Part shown: positions 35,601 through 44,095 of the stretch, in pieces
Layout of the letters: every line of letters starts with the position of its first letter
How positions within the stretch are numbered: the stretch's first letter is position 1
From: Micromonospora sp. WMMD882
GTDB taxonomy: Bacteria > Actinomycetota > Actinomycetes > Mycobacteriales > Micromonosporaceae
Direction of reading: 5' to 3'
NCBI RefSeq assembly: GCF_027497255.1
Contig: NZ_CP114903.1
Span: forward strand, 434,001-498,000
Length of the DNA: 64,000 bases
The notes under the pieces: model-generated
Told to the model about the DNA's origin: nothing
Seen by the model: the letters and a program-made list of their open reading frames with translations, nothing else
Database searches by the model: none
Made by a program: the position numbers and the translations under genes

Positions 35601-38277
35601 GACCCCGGGCCGGCTGTTGCCGACCACCACCTCCGGGGCGGCCCGGGACGTGGACGTGACGAAACAGCAGGCGCACTGGATCGACAGGTCCACCGTGGCC
35701 TGGGCCGTCGGGCCGACCGACGGGAAGTCGTACGCGCTGGTCACCGCCCCGACCGGCGGGGTGGGCGTGGTCGACGGGGAGCTGTCCGGCACGTACGCCA
35801 GTCTGCCGTTGACCGCGCGGCGCAACGGGCTCACCGAGGCCCAGCGGGCGCGGTTGCCGCACCTGTGGGCGTACCAGGCGTTCGGGCTGGCCGACCGGGA
35901 CCTGGCGAAGGTGCCGGCGGCGCTGCGCGGGCAGCTCCTGGTCACCGAGCGGGACCACGAGGGGACCCTGCTGCGCGCCACCGGCGTGCAGCTTCCCGGC
36001 GTGCTCGACGACGTCTACGCCGCCGCCACCAGGGCGACGCTCGGCCCGACGTTCGCCGGGAAGCGTCCGTCGCTGGCGGTGTGGGCGCCCACCGCCCGCG
36101 GCGTCGAGCTGGAGCTGTTCGACTCGCCGACCGCGACGCCGAGGGTGGTGGCCATGCGCCGCGACGACCGGACCGGCGTCTGGTCGGCGCGCGGGGACCG
36201 CGACTGGACCGGGAAGTACTACCGCTACCGGGTCCAGGCATGGCAGCCGGCCACCCAGAAGATGGTCACCGCGTCGGTGACCGACCCGTACTCGGTGGCC
36301 CTCGCGCCGAACTCGACGCACAGTCAGCTCGTCGACCTGGCCGATCCGGCGCTCGCCCCGGCCGGCTGGGACCGGCTGCGCAAGCCGGCGGCGGCGCCGT
36401 CGTCGAAGACGCAGATCACCGAGCTGTCGGTGCGGGACTTCTCCGTCGCCGACAGCACCGTGCCGGCCGACCGGCGGGGGACCTTCCTCGCGTTCACCGA
36501 CCCGGCCACCGCCGGCATGACCCACCTGCGGAAACTCGGCGACGCCGGGGTCACCCACCTGCATCTGCTGCCCGTCTTCGACTTCGCCACCATCCCCGAG
36601 CGGCGGGGCGAGCAGAAGCAGCCGGACTGTGACCTGGCGAAGCTGCCGCCGGATTCGGACCAGCAGCAGAAGTGCGTGGCGGCGGTCGCCGACACCGACG
36701 GCTACAACTGGGGGTACGACCCGCTGCACTACACCGTGCCCGAGGGCGGGTACGCCGTCGACCCGAGCGGCGCGGCCCGGACCACCGAGTTCCGGCGGAT
36801 GGTCGCCGGGGTCAACGCCGCCGGCCTGCGGGTGGTCATGGACGTGGTCTACAACCACACCTCGGCCGCCGGGGCCGACCCGAAGTCGGTGCTGGACCAG
36901 GTGGTGCCCGGCTACTACCACCGGCTGCTCGACGACGGCACGGTCGCCAACTCCACCTGCTGCGCCAACACCGCCCCCGAGCACGCCATGATGGGCAAGC
37001 TCGTGGTGGACTCCCTGGTCACCTGGGCGAAGGCGTACAAGGTGGACGGGTTCCGGTTCGACCTGATGGGCCACCACCCGAAGGCGAACATCCTCGCCGT
37101 CCGCGCCGCCCTGGACAGGCTGACCGTCGCCCGGGACGGGGTGGACGGGAAGTCGATCCTGCTCTACGGGGAGGGCTGGAACTTCGGCGAGGTCGCCAAC
37201 GACGCCCGGTTCGTCCAGGCCACCCAGGCCAACATGGCCGGCACCGGGATCGGCACCTTCAACGACCGGCTGCGCGACGCGGCGCGCGGCGGCGGCCCGT
37301 TCGATTCCAACCCGCGGGCGCAGGGCTTCGCCTCCGGGCTGTTCACCGACCCCAACGGCGACCCGGTCAACGGCAGCGCCGAGCAGCAGCGCGCCCGGCT
37401 GCTGCACGCCCACGACCAGGTCAAGGTCGGGTTGGTCGGCAACCTCGCCGGCTACCGGTTCACCGACACCGCCGGCAGGCAGGTGACCGGCGCGCAGGTC
37501 GACTACAACGGCTCGCCCACCGGCTACACCGCCGCGCCGGGGGAGGCGGTCACCTACGTGGACGCGCACGACAACGAGATCCTGTACGACGCGTTGGCGT
37601 ACAAGCTGCCGCCGGACACCCCGATGGCGGAGCGGGCCCGGATGCAGGTGCTCGCCCTGTCCACCGTGGTGCTCGGCCAGGGCACGGGCTTCGTCACCAC
37701 CGGCACCGAACGGCTGCGCTCCAAGTCGCTGGACCGCAACTCGTACAACTCGGGGGACTGGTTCAACCAGATCCGCTGGGACTGCGCGCAGGGCAACGGC
37801 TTCGGCCTGGGCCTGCCGCCGGCGGCGGACAACCAGGACAAGTGGCCGTACGCGAAGCCGCTGCTGGCTGATCCGTCGCTGGTGCCGGACTGCGCGGCGG
37901 TGCGGCTCACCGACGCCCGGTACGCCGAGCTGCTGCGGGTCCGGGCGTCCTCGCCGGTGTTCGGGCTGGACACCGCCGCCGAGGTGCAGAAGCGGGTCGC
38001 GTTCCCGCTGTCCGGCCCGGGGGAGACCCCCGGGGTGCTGACCATGACGCTGGACGGCCGCGGGCTGGACGAGCGGTGGCGGTCGGTGACGGTGGTCTTC
38101 AACACCACGCCGAAGTCGGCGAAGCAGCAGGTCGCCGGCCTGCGTGGGGCGGACGTGACGCTGCACCCGGTGCTGCGCGACTCGGCCGACGCGCGGCTGC
38201 GGTCGGCGTCGTTCGACGCCGCCAGCGGCGCCTTCACCGTGCCGGCCCGCAGCGTGGCGGTGTTCGTCCAGCGCTGA
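32668..38277 (+). CDS. Secreted amylopullulanase: alpha-amylase plus pullulanase
   Basis: 1869 residues. After a signal peptide (hydrophobic 23-38) comes a GH13 amylase (about 60-590): DVIVNH, GFRLDTVKH (nucleophile Asp), MFGEVYS (acid Glu) and FLGNHD. An Ala/Thr/Gly/Asp repeat follows (GDAARATATGDAARATGAGD-type, about 610-645), an Ig-like segment, two CBM41 starch-binding modules (DWAVVHYQRPDGDYADWGLY and YAVIHHRRPDGDHDGWGLHL) and a pullulanase half with CBM48, YNWGYDP, DVVYNH, GFRFDLMGHH, YGEGWNFG and VDAHDNE. Both catalytic sets are complete, so it should cut alpha-1,4 and alpha-1,6 bonds of starch outside the cell. ATG 32668 has GGAAAGG upstream. Confidence 0.92.
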   Translation: MTPPPPLTSPRRPTSSPRRSRKALFGLVSLLALALAGAPVAVQQLGADATDRRDPLAAAGAPQWRAEPSAEVLLRAAANDARAEQFYFVLPDRFANGDPRNDRGGLTGDRLTTGLDPADKGFYHGGDLKGLIDRLDYVEGLGTTAIWLAPIFKNRPVQGAGDDVSAGYHGYWITDFTQVDPHFGTNEELKRLVRLAHRRGIKVYLDVIVNHTADVIKYAEDRYAYVDKTTSPYTDARGRAFEDRNYADGSRDFPKVTADAGPYTPTFASAADRTVKVPAWLNDVTMYHNRGDSTFAGENSEYGDFFGLDDLWTERPEVVRGITKVYGDWIASTGVDGFRLDTVKHVNLDFWPQFAQGVERAAERAGKKDFFMFGEVYSADPEVTSTYVRRGGLPATLDFAFQEAARGYTAADGSAKALADVYARDDLYAARDTDANRTTTFLGNHDMGRIGSFIAAGAGDPASHLRRDQLAHQLMFLTRGQPVVYSGDEQGFTGPGGDKDARQDMFASKTADYLDDDLIGTDRTHAVDQYDTNHPLYRTIAELGALRRAHPALRNGVQVTRYAADGPGVFAFSRVDPKERREYVVAVNNAATAQTVTVDTWSANNTFTGVYGDAARATATGDAARATGAGDADRTATGDAGRATTAGDGRLTVTVPPMSAVAYRAGAPIPRPTAAPTIAITGPESGAAVATRAAVTARVTGDPLATVAVAARVDGGKWTLLGAADKAPYTVHHDLTGLAAGTRIEYKAVVRDGRGRTADARSTATVATPDQGASRDWAVVHYQRPDGDYADWGLYVWGDVDPAYVTEWPAGQPFAGTDAYGRFAWVKLKPGAKSVGFLVVDKDGNKDVGQDRVIDVTRTGEIWLKQGDPTVHASYADAVGAPPPPVEDGYAVIHHRRPDGDHDGWGLHLWDGAANPTDWATPMPPTSVDSFGAVWRVPLAAGATGLSYIIHSGDEKDLPTDQRLDLASTGREVWLLAATPGRLLPTTTSGAARDVDVTKQQAHWIDRSTVAWAVGPTDGKSYALVTAPTGGVGVVDGELSGTYASLPLTARRNGLTEAQRARLPHLWAYQAFGLADRDLAKVPAALRGQLLVTERDHEGTLLRATGVQLPGVLDDVYAAATRATLGPTFAGKRPSLAVWAPTARGVELELFDSPTATPRVVAMRRDDRTGVWSARGDRDWTGKYYRYRVQAWQPATQKMVTASVTDPYSVALAPNSTHSQLVDLADPALAPAGWDRLRKPAAAPSSKTQITELSVRDFSVADSTVPADRRGTFLAFTDPATAGMTHLRKLGDAGVTHLHLLPVFDFATIPERRGEQKQPDCDLAKLPPDSDQQQKCVAAVADTDGYNWGYDPLHYTVPEGGYAVDPSGAARTTEFRRMVAGVNAAGLRVVMDVVYNHTSAAGADPKSVLDQVVPGYYHRLLDDGTVANSTCCANTAPEHAMMGKLVVDSLVTWAKAYKVDGFRFDLMGHHPKANILAVRAALDRLTVARDGVDGKSILLYGEGWNFGEVANDARFVQATQANMAGTGIGTFNDRLRDAARGGGPFDSNPRAQGFASGLFTDPNGDPVNGSAEQQRARLLHAHDQVKVGLVGNLAGYRFTDTAGRQVTGAQVDYNGSPTGYTAAPGEAVTYVDAHDNEILYDALAYKLPPDTPMAERARMQVLALSTVVLGQGTGFVTTGTERLRSKSLDRNSYNSGDWFNQIRWDCAQGNGFGLGLPPAADNQDKWPYAKPLLADPSLVPDCAAVRLTDARYAELLRVRASSPVFGLDTAAEVQKRVAFPLSGPGETPGVLTMTLDGRGLDERWRSVTVVFNTTPKSAKQQVAGLRGADVTLHPVLRDSADARLRSASFDAASGAFTVPARSVAVFVQR

Positions 38278-38283
38278 CGAGGG

Positions 38284-38323
38284 GTGGGCCCGGACCCGCT
38301 GGCAGCAGCGGGGCCGGGCCCAC
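38284..38323. terminator. Hairpin terminator after the amylopullulanase
   Basis: GTGGGCCCGG (38284-38293) pairs with CCGGGCCCAC (38314-38323), with further pairing of CCCGCTG and CAGCGGG inside. It lies between convergent genes and may serve both. Confidence 0.7.
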
Positions 38324-38437
38324 GTCTCGACCGGTACGACCTCCGGCCCCGCTCAGGTGATCACCTGGATCACTGGGCGGGGCCGCAGGGTCCTACCGTG
38401 ACCGCTGCCGTCGCCGGCGTCGGCCGTCACCTGTCCG

Positions 38438-39970
38438 TCAGCCCTGGCAGTTCGTGATGGCTGTGCCGGCGCAGTTGTCCGGGTTGTTCTCGACGACCCG
38501 GGACCGGACGTCCAGGGTCACCGAGTTCGCCGTCCCGTTGGCGTTGAAGATGCCGCCGCCGTTCACCAGCGCCTGGTTCAGGGTGATGGTGGTACGGACC
38601 AGGCTCGCCACCCCGGCGGTCCCGTTGTACAGGCCGCCGCCGGTGAGGGTGGCCTGGTTCTCGGCGAGGTGGCTGTCGTGGACCGACAGCGCGCCGAGGT
38701 TGAGGATGCCCCCGCCGTTGCCGACCCCGGCGCTGTTGCCGACCAGTTTGCCGCCGGCCAGGTTCACCGTGCCGTTGGCGGCGTTGTAGATGCCGCCGCC
38801 GCCGCGGGTGAAGCCGAGCAGCGTCGCCGCCACCGCGGTGTTCTCCACCAGCTTGATCTTGCGGGCCCGGACCAGCGCGCCGCCTTCGACGGCGATGGCG
38901 CCACCGGAGAAGGCGGCCGTGTTCAGGGCGAACTCGCTCTTCTCGACGTCGGCGACGCCGCCGGCGACCTGGAGGCCACCGCCGTTGCCGCCGCTCTCGT
39001 TGCCGAGGAACCTGCTCTCCCTGATCACCGCGGTGCCGGTGCTGCGGACGGCGCCGCCGCCCGGCGTGACCAGCAGGACGACCGGGGCGGCCGACTTGTT
39101 CGCCTCGAACTGGGACTTCTCCACCAGCAGCGCGCCGGTGTTGTTGACCGCGCCGCCGCTGATGGCCGCGTTGTTCAGGGTCAACCGGGTGTGCCTCAGG
39201 GTGGTGATCCCGTTGTTCTGGATCGCCCCGCCGGTGCCGGTCAGCCCCACCGCGGCGTTGGCGGTCAGGGTGCTGTGCTCGATGGCGGCCTCGCCACCGG
39301 CGTCGACCAGCACCGCCCCACCCGGCCCGGAGACCAGCCCGTTGCGCAGGGTCACGCCCTTGAGGGTCAACTGACCGCCGTTGGCGACGTGGAAGAGCCG
39401 GAACTGGGTGGTGTTCGGCGTGCCGTACGCGCGCTCGATGGTCGAGTGCTTGCCGATGATGGTGAGCCGTACGGTCACCGGCGGCAACGCGTCGCCGTTG
39501 GTGGCCGCACGCAGGTCGTACGTGCACCCTTCGGCCAGGTGCAGGGTGGTGGCGTACTGCCGGTAGTTGGCTTCGGTCACCGCCGAGAACAGCGCGTCCC
39601 GGTTGCACGGCACCGGGATGGTCGGCTCGACCGGTTGGCCCGGCCCCCGCCCGTGCTGGCCGTGCTCGCCGTGCTCGCCTTTCTCGCCGGGTCGGCCTTT
39701 CCGACTGTCGCCGGGTGTGCCTTCCTGGCCTCCGGCCTCCGGGTGCTTGCCGCCGGGGGCGGTGCCGTCGCCGGTGAGGACCGACTGGGCGCCGGCCCAG
39801 CTCAGGCCGGTGAGCCGGGGCGCCCCGGTGGCCGCGACCACCCCGATGGCTCCCAGGCCGACCACGCTGGCCAGGCCCGCGGCGCCGGTGGCCAACCACA
39901 GTCGATGGCGGTTGCGCGGTGGCGCCGCCCCCGGGGCGGCTTCGTCGTTCTTTCGAAGGTAGTTGGACAT
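38438..39970 (-). CDS. Secreted/surface beta-helix repeat protein with collagen-like linker
   Basis: 510 residues. A hydrophobic segment at about 25-50 (LWLATGAAGLASVVGLGAIG) is a signal anchor. A linker with collagen-like triplets GRPGEKGEHGEHGQHGRGPG (about 88-107) leads to a right-handed parallel beta-helix made of rungs ending SGGAVNNTGAL, SGGAIAVEGGAL, GGGIYNAANGT, GGGILNLGAL and GGGLYNGTAGV. Two Cys near the start of the helix and two at the C-terminus may cap it by disulphides. This resembles polymorphic outer-surface repeat proteins; probable adhesin or matrix role. ATG 39970 is chosen over an upstream TTG. Confidence 0.75.
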   Translation of the reverse strand: MSNYLRKNDEAAPGAAPPRNRHRLWLATGAAGLASVVGLGAIGVVAATGAPRLTGLSWAGAQSVLTGDGTAPGGKHPEAGGQEGTPGDSRKGRPGEKGEHGEHGQHGRGPGQPVEPTIPVPCNRDALFSAVTEANYRQYATTLHLAEGCTYDLRAATNGDALPPVTVRLTIIGKHSTIERAYGTPNTTQFRLFHVANGGQLTLKGVTLRNGLVSGPGGAVLVDAGGEAAIEHSTLTANAAVGLTGTGGAIQNNGITTLRHTRLTLNNAAISGGAVNNTGALLVEKSQFEANKSAAPVVLLVTPGGGAVRSTGTAVIRESRFLGNESGGNGGGLQVAGGVADVEKSEFALNTAAFSGGAIAVEGGALVRARKIKLVENTAVAATLLGFTRGGGGIYNAANGTVNLAGGKLVGNSAGVGNGGGILNLGALSVHDSHLAENQATLTGGGLYNGTAGVASLVRTTITLNQALVNGGGIFNANGTANSVTLDVRSRVVENNPDNCAGTAITNCQG

Positions 39971-40003
39971 CGGAGCTCTCTGCCCTCTCCTCGTACCAGA
40001 CAA

Positions 40004-40396
40004 GGTCGCTCCGCCATGGCGAGGCGTCCTTCGCTACAAATCGGTTGTAGCTGCTGAACCACACCGTATGAGAACCTTCCTCGCCATGGGCGCTTATCCG
40101 AAATCCGCCCACATTCGGTACATCCGTTACGTAGCGGGCACGCTCTTCCCGATCCGTCGCATACCAGTGGCCCCGCTCCCGGGACGGGAACGGGGCCACC
40201 GCCATATGTGGATCAGCCGGACGACGCGACGCCGGCGGCGCGGTCCCGACGCTCGCCGTACGGGACGGGGAGAGCGTGGGCTGTCCCGGACGGCCGACGA
40301 ACAGGTCGAAAGCCATGAACCGGAATAAAACTTACGAAGCAACCGTACCCGCCCGAACGGAACTCATGACCTGGTTCCGGAGAAACCAGACGCGAA
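40004..40396 (-). promoter_or_regulatory. Non-coding region upstream of the beta-helix gene
   Basis: About 390 bp with no supported gene. It holds a stem of GTGGCCCCG (40167-40175) with CGGGGCCAC (40191-40199) and relatively AT-rich stretches near 40020-40130 and 40310-40360 where promoters could lie. Only short compositional frames run through it. Confidence 0.4.
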
Positions 40397-40434
40397 GGAC
40401 CCCGCCGCCCCCGGAACCGGGGAGGACGGGGTCC
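40397..40434 (-). terminator. Hairpin terminator after aminopeptidase P
   Basis: GGACCCCG (40397-40404) pairs with CGGGGTCC (40427-40434), enclosing a second stem CCCCGG/CCGGGG. It begins 14 bp beyond the stop of the minus-strand peptidase gene. Confidence 0.7.
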
Positions 40435-40448
40435 GTCGGGACCGTCGG

Positions 40449-41930
40449 TCAGCCGGGCAGGCGCAGCCCCGCCGCACGCTGCGCGGCCAACCAGGTCTCC
40501 ACCTCGTCGGCCCGGCGGGGCAGCCCCGCCGACAGGTTCACCGCGCCGGTCGGGGTGACCAGGACGTCGTCCTCGATCCGGATGCCGATGCCGCGCAGCT
40601 CCTCGGGGACCAACTCGTCCTCCGGCTGGAAGTACAGGCCCGGCTCGACGGTCAGCACGTACCCCTCGCCGAGAGCGCCGTCCCGGTACGTCTCCTTGCG
40701 GGCGTTGGCGCAGTCGTGCACGTCGATGCCGAGCATGTGGCCGAAGCCGTGCAGCGTCCACCGCCGGTAGATCGTCGACTTCTCGTCCATCGCCTCGTCC
40801 ACGCCCACCGGCAGCAGACCCAGGTCGGCCAGCCCCTCGGCGAGCACCCGCATGCAGGTCAGGTGCACGTCCTTGAACTTCACCCCCGGCTTGACGGCGT
40901 CGATGCCGGCCTGCTGCGAGGCGTACACGACGTCGTACACCTGGCGTTGCAGGGAGGTGAACCGGCCGTCCACCGGCAGCACCCGGGTCACGTCGGCGGT
41001 GTAGAGGTGCCGGTTCTCCACGCCCATGTCCATCAACAGCAGCTCGCCCGGGCGGGTGACCCCGTGGTTGCGCACCCAGTGCAGGATCGTGGCGTGCTCC
41101 CCGGCCCCGACGATCGAGCCGTACCCGACGTCGTTGCCGTCGTGCCGGGCGCGCAACGCGAAGACCCCCTCCAGCAGCCGCTCGGAGACGGCCCGGTCGG
41201 CCGGCAGCACCCGGGCCACGTCCTCGAAGCCCCGGACGGTGGCGTCGATCGCGTCCTGGAGCTGGGCGATCTCCCACTCGTCCTTGACCAGCTTCTGCTC
41301 CGAGATCGCGATGGCCAGCTCCCGGTCGCGGGCCGGCTGCCCCTCGGCGCGGGCCCCGTCGTAGGGCCGCACCGCCGCGTCCACCAGCGGGTCGAAACCC
41401 CGCAACACCCGGGTACGCGCCGGCGACAGCTCGGCCAGCGCCTGCTCCAGCCCGGTCAGGTCGGCGGTGGGCAGCCCCAGCTCGGTGGACTTCTCGCCCA
41501 GCGACGGACGCCGCCCCACCCACAGCTCGCCGTGCCGGCTGCGGAAGAACTCGTCGGTCTGCCGGGACGAGCGGGGGCGCATGAAGAGGGTGGCGTCGTG
41601 CCCGGAGCCGTTCGGCCGCAGCACGAGCACGCTGTCCGGCTCGTGGTCGCCGGTCAGGTAGACGAAGTCGCTGCCGGGCCGGAACCGGTACTCGGTGTCG
41701 TTGGCCCGGACCTTCTCCCCGCCGGTGGGGATCACCAGCGTCTCGCCGGGGAAGGCCGCCGAGAGCGCCGCCCGCCGTTTGGCGTGGTCGGGCGCCTCCG
41801 GGCGGGGGGCGACCGGCAGCTCGGTGTCCCGCCAGCCCTGCCGCATGAAGGCCAGGTACGCCTCGGGAAAGTCCGGGTCGTGTGATTCCGTGCCGTCCAC
41901 CGGCTTCGTGTCGGTGCGCTCCTCGGCCAT
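40449..41930 (-). CDS. pepP: Aminopeptidase P family Xaa-Pro peptidase
   Basis: 493 residues: N-terminal creatinase-like domain (about 45-215, with VYLTGDHEPDSVLVLRP) and a C-terminal pita-bread M24B domain. The dinuclear metal ligands are visible in LLMDMGVENRHLYTADVTR (two Asp), LHGFGHMLGIDVHD (His), LTVEPGLYF (Glu) and GIRIEDDVLV (Glu). It removes N-terminal residues before proline. ATG 41930 is preceded by GGAGGGAGCGGGAGC. Monocistronic: a hairpin follows the stop and the divergent asnB-like gene starts 115 bp away. Confidence 0.92.
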   Translation of the reverse strand: MAEERTDTKPVDGTESHDPDFPEAYLAFMRQGWRDTELPVAPRPEAPDHAKRRAALSAAFPGETLVIPTGGEKVRANDTEYRFRPGSDFVYLTGDHEPDSVLVLRPNGSGHDATLFMRPRSSRQTDEFFRSRHGELWVGRRPSLGEKSTELGLPTADLTGLEQALAELSPARTRVLRGFDPLVDAAVRPYDGARAEGQPARDRELAIAISEQKLVKDEWEIAQLQDAIDATVRGFEDVARVLPADRAVSERLLEGVFALRARHDGNDVGYGSIVGAGEHATILHWVRNHGVTRPGELLLMDMGVENRHLYTADVTRVLPVDGRFTSLQRQVYDVVYASQQAGIDAVKPGVKFKDVHLTCMRVLAEGLADLGLLPVGVDEAMDEKSTIYRRWTLHGFGHMLGIDVHDCANARKETYRDGALGEGYVLTVEPGLYFQPEDELVPEELRGIGIRIEDDVLVTPTGAVNLSAGLPRRADEVETWLAAQRAAGLRLPG

Positions 41931-42044
41931 GCTCCCGCTCCCTCCGGTGGCGTCACTGGTTCCAGACGGTACCGCGCGCAGCCCCCCGCAGGAGAGCCCG
42001 TGGTGCCGCGACGGGCGGTCCGGGCGCGTGGAAAGATGGCCTGC

Positions 42045-44006
42045 ATGTGCGGACTCCTGGCTTTCTTCAGCGCGCGCGGCGACGCCGGCGCGCACCGCGA
42101 CGCCATCGCCGGAGCGTTGGAATGCCTGCACCACCGCGGCCCGGACGAGACCGGCGTCGAGTTGGTCGGCGACGCCACCGGCCGGTACGCGGACGGGGTG
42201 TTCGCCCACAAGCGGCTGGCCATCATCGACGTGGCGTCCAGCCACGAGCCGCTGCCCTACGCCGGCGGTCGGTACCTGCTCACCTTCAACGGCGAGATCT
42301 ACAACTACATCGAGCTGCGCGAGGAGCTGGCCCGCACGTTCGGGGCCCAGTTCGCCACCGCCGGTGACGGCGAGGTGATCGTCGCCGGCTACCACTACTG
42401 GGGTGAGCAGGTGCTCACCCGGCTGCGCGGCATGTTCGCCTTCGTCATCTGGGACCGCCAGGAACGCCGCGCCTTCGGCGCGCGCGACCACTTCGGCATC
42501 AAGCCGCTGCACTACCTGGAGACCATGGACGGTCTCTACCTCGCCTCCGAGAAGAAGGCCCTGCTGCCGTTCGCGCAGTCCGCGTACGCCGGGGACGCCG
42601 GGGTGGACACGGCCAACCTCTCGCACTACCTGACCCTGCAGTACGTCCCCGAGCCCGGCACCCTGCACCAGGGGATCAGCCGGATCGGCTCGGGTGAGTA
42701 CCTCACCTGGACGCCCGGTGGCCGGATCGACGTACGCCGGTGGTACCGGCCGGTGTTCCGGCCCACCCCGGTCACCGACGAGCAGCGCCTCTACGACCAG
42801 ATCCGGGAGACGCTGCGGGAGAGCGTCCGGATGCACATGCGCTCGGACGTGCCGGTGGGCTCGTTCCTGTCCAGCGGCATCGACTCCACCGCCGTGGTGG
42901 CGCTGGCCCGCGAGTTCAACCCGAACATCCTCACCTTCACCGTCGGCTACGACGTGCCCGGCTACTCCGAGATCGACGTGGCCCAGGAGTCCGCCCGGCA
43001 CCTCGGCGTGACCACCATCCCGACCAAGATCGGTCCGCAGGACATGATCGAGGCGCTACCGAAGATCGTCTGGCACCTGGACGACCCGGTGGCCGACCCG
43101 GCGCTGGTGCCGCTCTACTTCGTCGCCAAGAAGGCCGCCGAGCACGTCACCGTGGTGCTCTCCGGCGAAGGCGCCGACGAGTTCTTCGGCGGGTACACGA
43201 TCTACCGTGAGCCGCTCTCGCTGAGCGGCGTCAACGGCCTGCCCGGCGGGGTGCAGAAGGGGCTGCGGGCGGTGTCGAAGGCGATCCCGCAGGGGGTCAA
43301 GGGCAAGAGCTTCCTGGAGCGCGGCACCACCCCGATCGAGCAGCGCTACTACGGCAACGCCCGGATGTTCACCGAGGAGGAGAAGCAGCACCTGCTGCGC
43401 CGGTACGACCCCTCGGTGCGCTACACCGACGTCACCGCCCCGATCTACGCCGAGTGCGCCGAGCTGGACGACGTCACCAAGATGCAGTACGTCGACCTCT
43501 ACACCTGGCTGCGTGGGGACATCCTGGTCAAGGCCGACCGGATCTCCATGGCGCACTCGCTGGAGGTGCGGGTGCCGTTCCTGGACCGCGAGGTGTTCGA
43601 GGTGGCCGCCGGCATCCCGGTCGACCTGAAGCTGCCGCCCCGTTCCGACGCCACCAAGTACGCCATGCGCCAGGCGTTGCAGGGCGTGGTCCCACCGGCC
43701 ATCGTGAACCGGCGCAAGCTCGGCTTCCCCACCCCCACCCGGGTCTGGCTGCGCGGCGAGATGTACGAGTGGGCCCGCTGGGTGCTGTCCACCTCGGGCG
43801 CCGGCGACCTGCTCGACCTGTCGTACGCGATGCGGCTGCTGGAGGAGCACAAGCGGGAGGAGGCCGACCACTCCCGCAAGGTGTGGACGGTGCTGATCTT
43901 CTGCATCTGGCACGCCATCTTCGTCGCCAAGACCCTCGACCCGGGCATCCAGCGCAACCAGTCCGCCCTGCTCACCAAGCCGGTGGTCGGCTCCATGGTC
44001 CGCTGA
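42045..44006 (+). CDS. asnB: Asparagine synthase (glutamine-hydrolysing)
   Basis: 653 residues starting MCGLLAFFS, with Cys2 as glutaminase nucleophile after removal of Met1. The glutaminase domain (1-210) shows HRGPDETG and FNGEIYNY; the synthetase domain has the PP-loop SGIDSTAVVALA (near 280) and SGEGADEFFGGY. This makes asparagine from aspartate, ATP and glutamine. ATG 42045 is chosen because Cys must be residue 2. Its stop is followed by a perfect hairpin and the convergent polysaccharide monooxygenase gene. Asn-synthase paralogues also act in antibiotic pathways, but no cluster surrounds it here. Confidence 0.92.
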   Translation: MCGLLAFFSARGDAGAHRDAIAGALECLHHRGPDETGVELVGDATGRYADGVFAHKRLAIIDVASSHEPLPYAGGRYLLTFNGEIYNYIELREELARTFGAQFATAGDGEVIVAGYHYWGEQVLTRLRGMFAFVIWDRQERRAFGARDHFGIKPLHYLETMDGLYLASEKKALLPFAQSAYAGDAGVDTANLSHYLTLQYVPEPGTLHQGISRIGSGEYLTWTPGGRIDVRRWYRPVFRPTPVTDEQRLYDQIRETLRESVRMHMRSDVPVGSFLSSGIDSTAVVALAREFNPNILTFTVGYDVPGYSEIDVAQESARHLGVTTIPTKIGPQDMIEALPKIVWHLDDPVADPALVPLYFVAKKAAEHVTVVLSGEGADEFFGGYTIYREPLSLSGVNGLPGGVQKGLRAVSKAIPQGVKGKSFLERGTTPIEQRYYGNARMFTEEEKQHLLRRYDPSVRYTDVTAPIYAECAELDDVTKMQYVDLYTWLRGDILVKADRISMAHSLEVRVPFLDREVFEVAAGIPVDLKLPPRSDATKYAMRQALQGVVPPAIVNRRKLGFPTPTRVWLRGEMYEWARWVLSTSGAGDLLDLSYAMRLLEEHKREEADHSRKVWTVLIFCIWHAIFVAKTLDPGIQRNQSALLTKPVVGSMVR

Positions 44007-44045
44007 CCGGCCCCGGACGGGCCACCGGCGGACGCCGCCGACGCG

Positions 44046-44079
44046 ACGGCCCCGGGTCGGAGTTCCGACCCGGGGCCGT
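44046..44079. terminator. Bidirectional hairpin terminator
   Basis: ACGGCCCCGGGTCGGA (44046-44061) and its exact complement (44064-44079) form a near-continuous stem between convergent asnB and the LPMO gene. Confidence 0.85.
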
Positions 44080-44095
44080 GTGGTGCGGGCGTCGG

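Noticed and set aside
34471..38166. 1231-codon minus-strand frame opposite the amylopullulanase
   Set aside because: Compositional shadow of a high-GC gene; no recognisable domain.
40127..40342. 71-codon minus-strand frame in the region before the beta-helix gene
   Set aside because: Arg/Ser/Pro-rich, no ribosome site, and it spans a hairpin.
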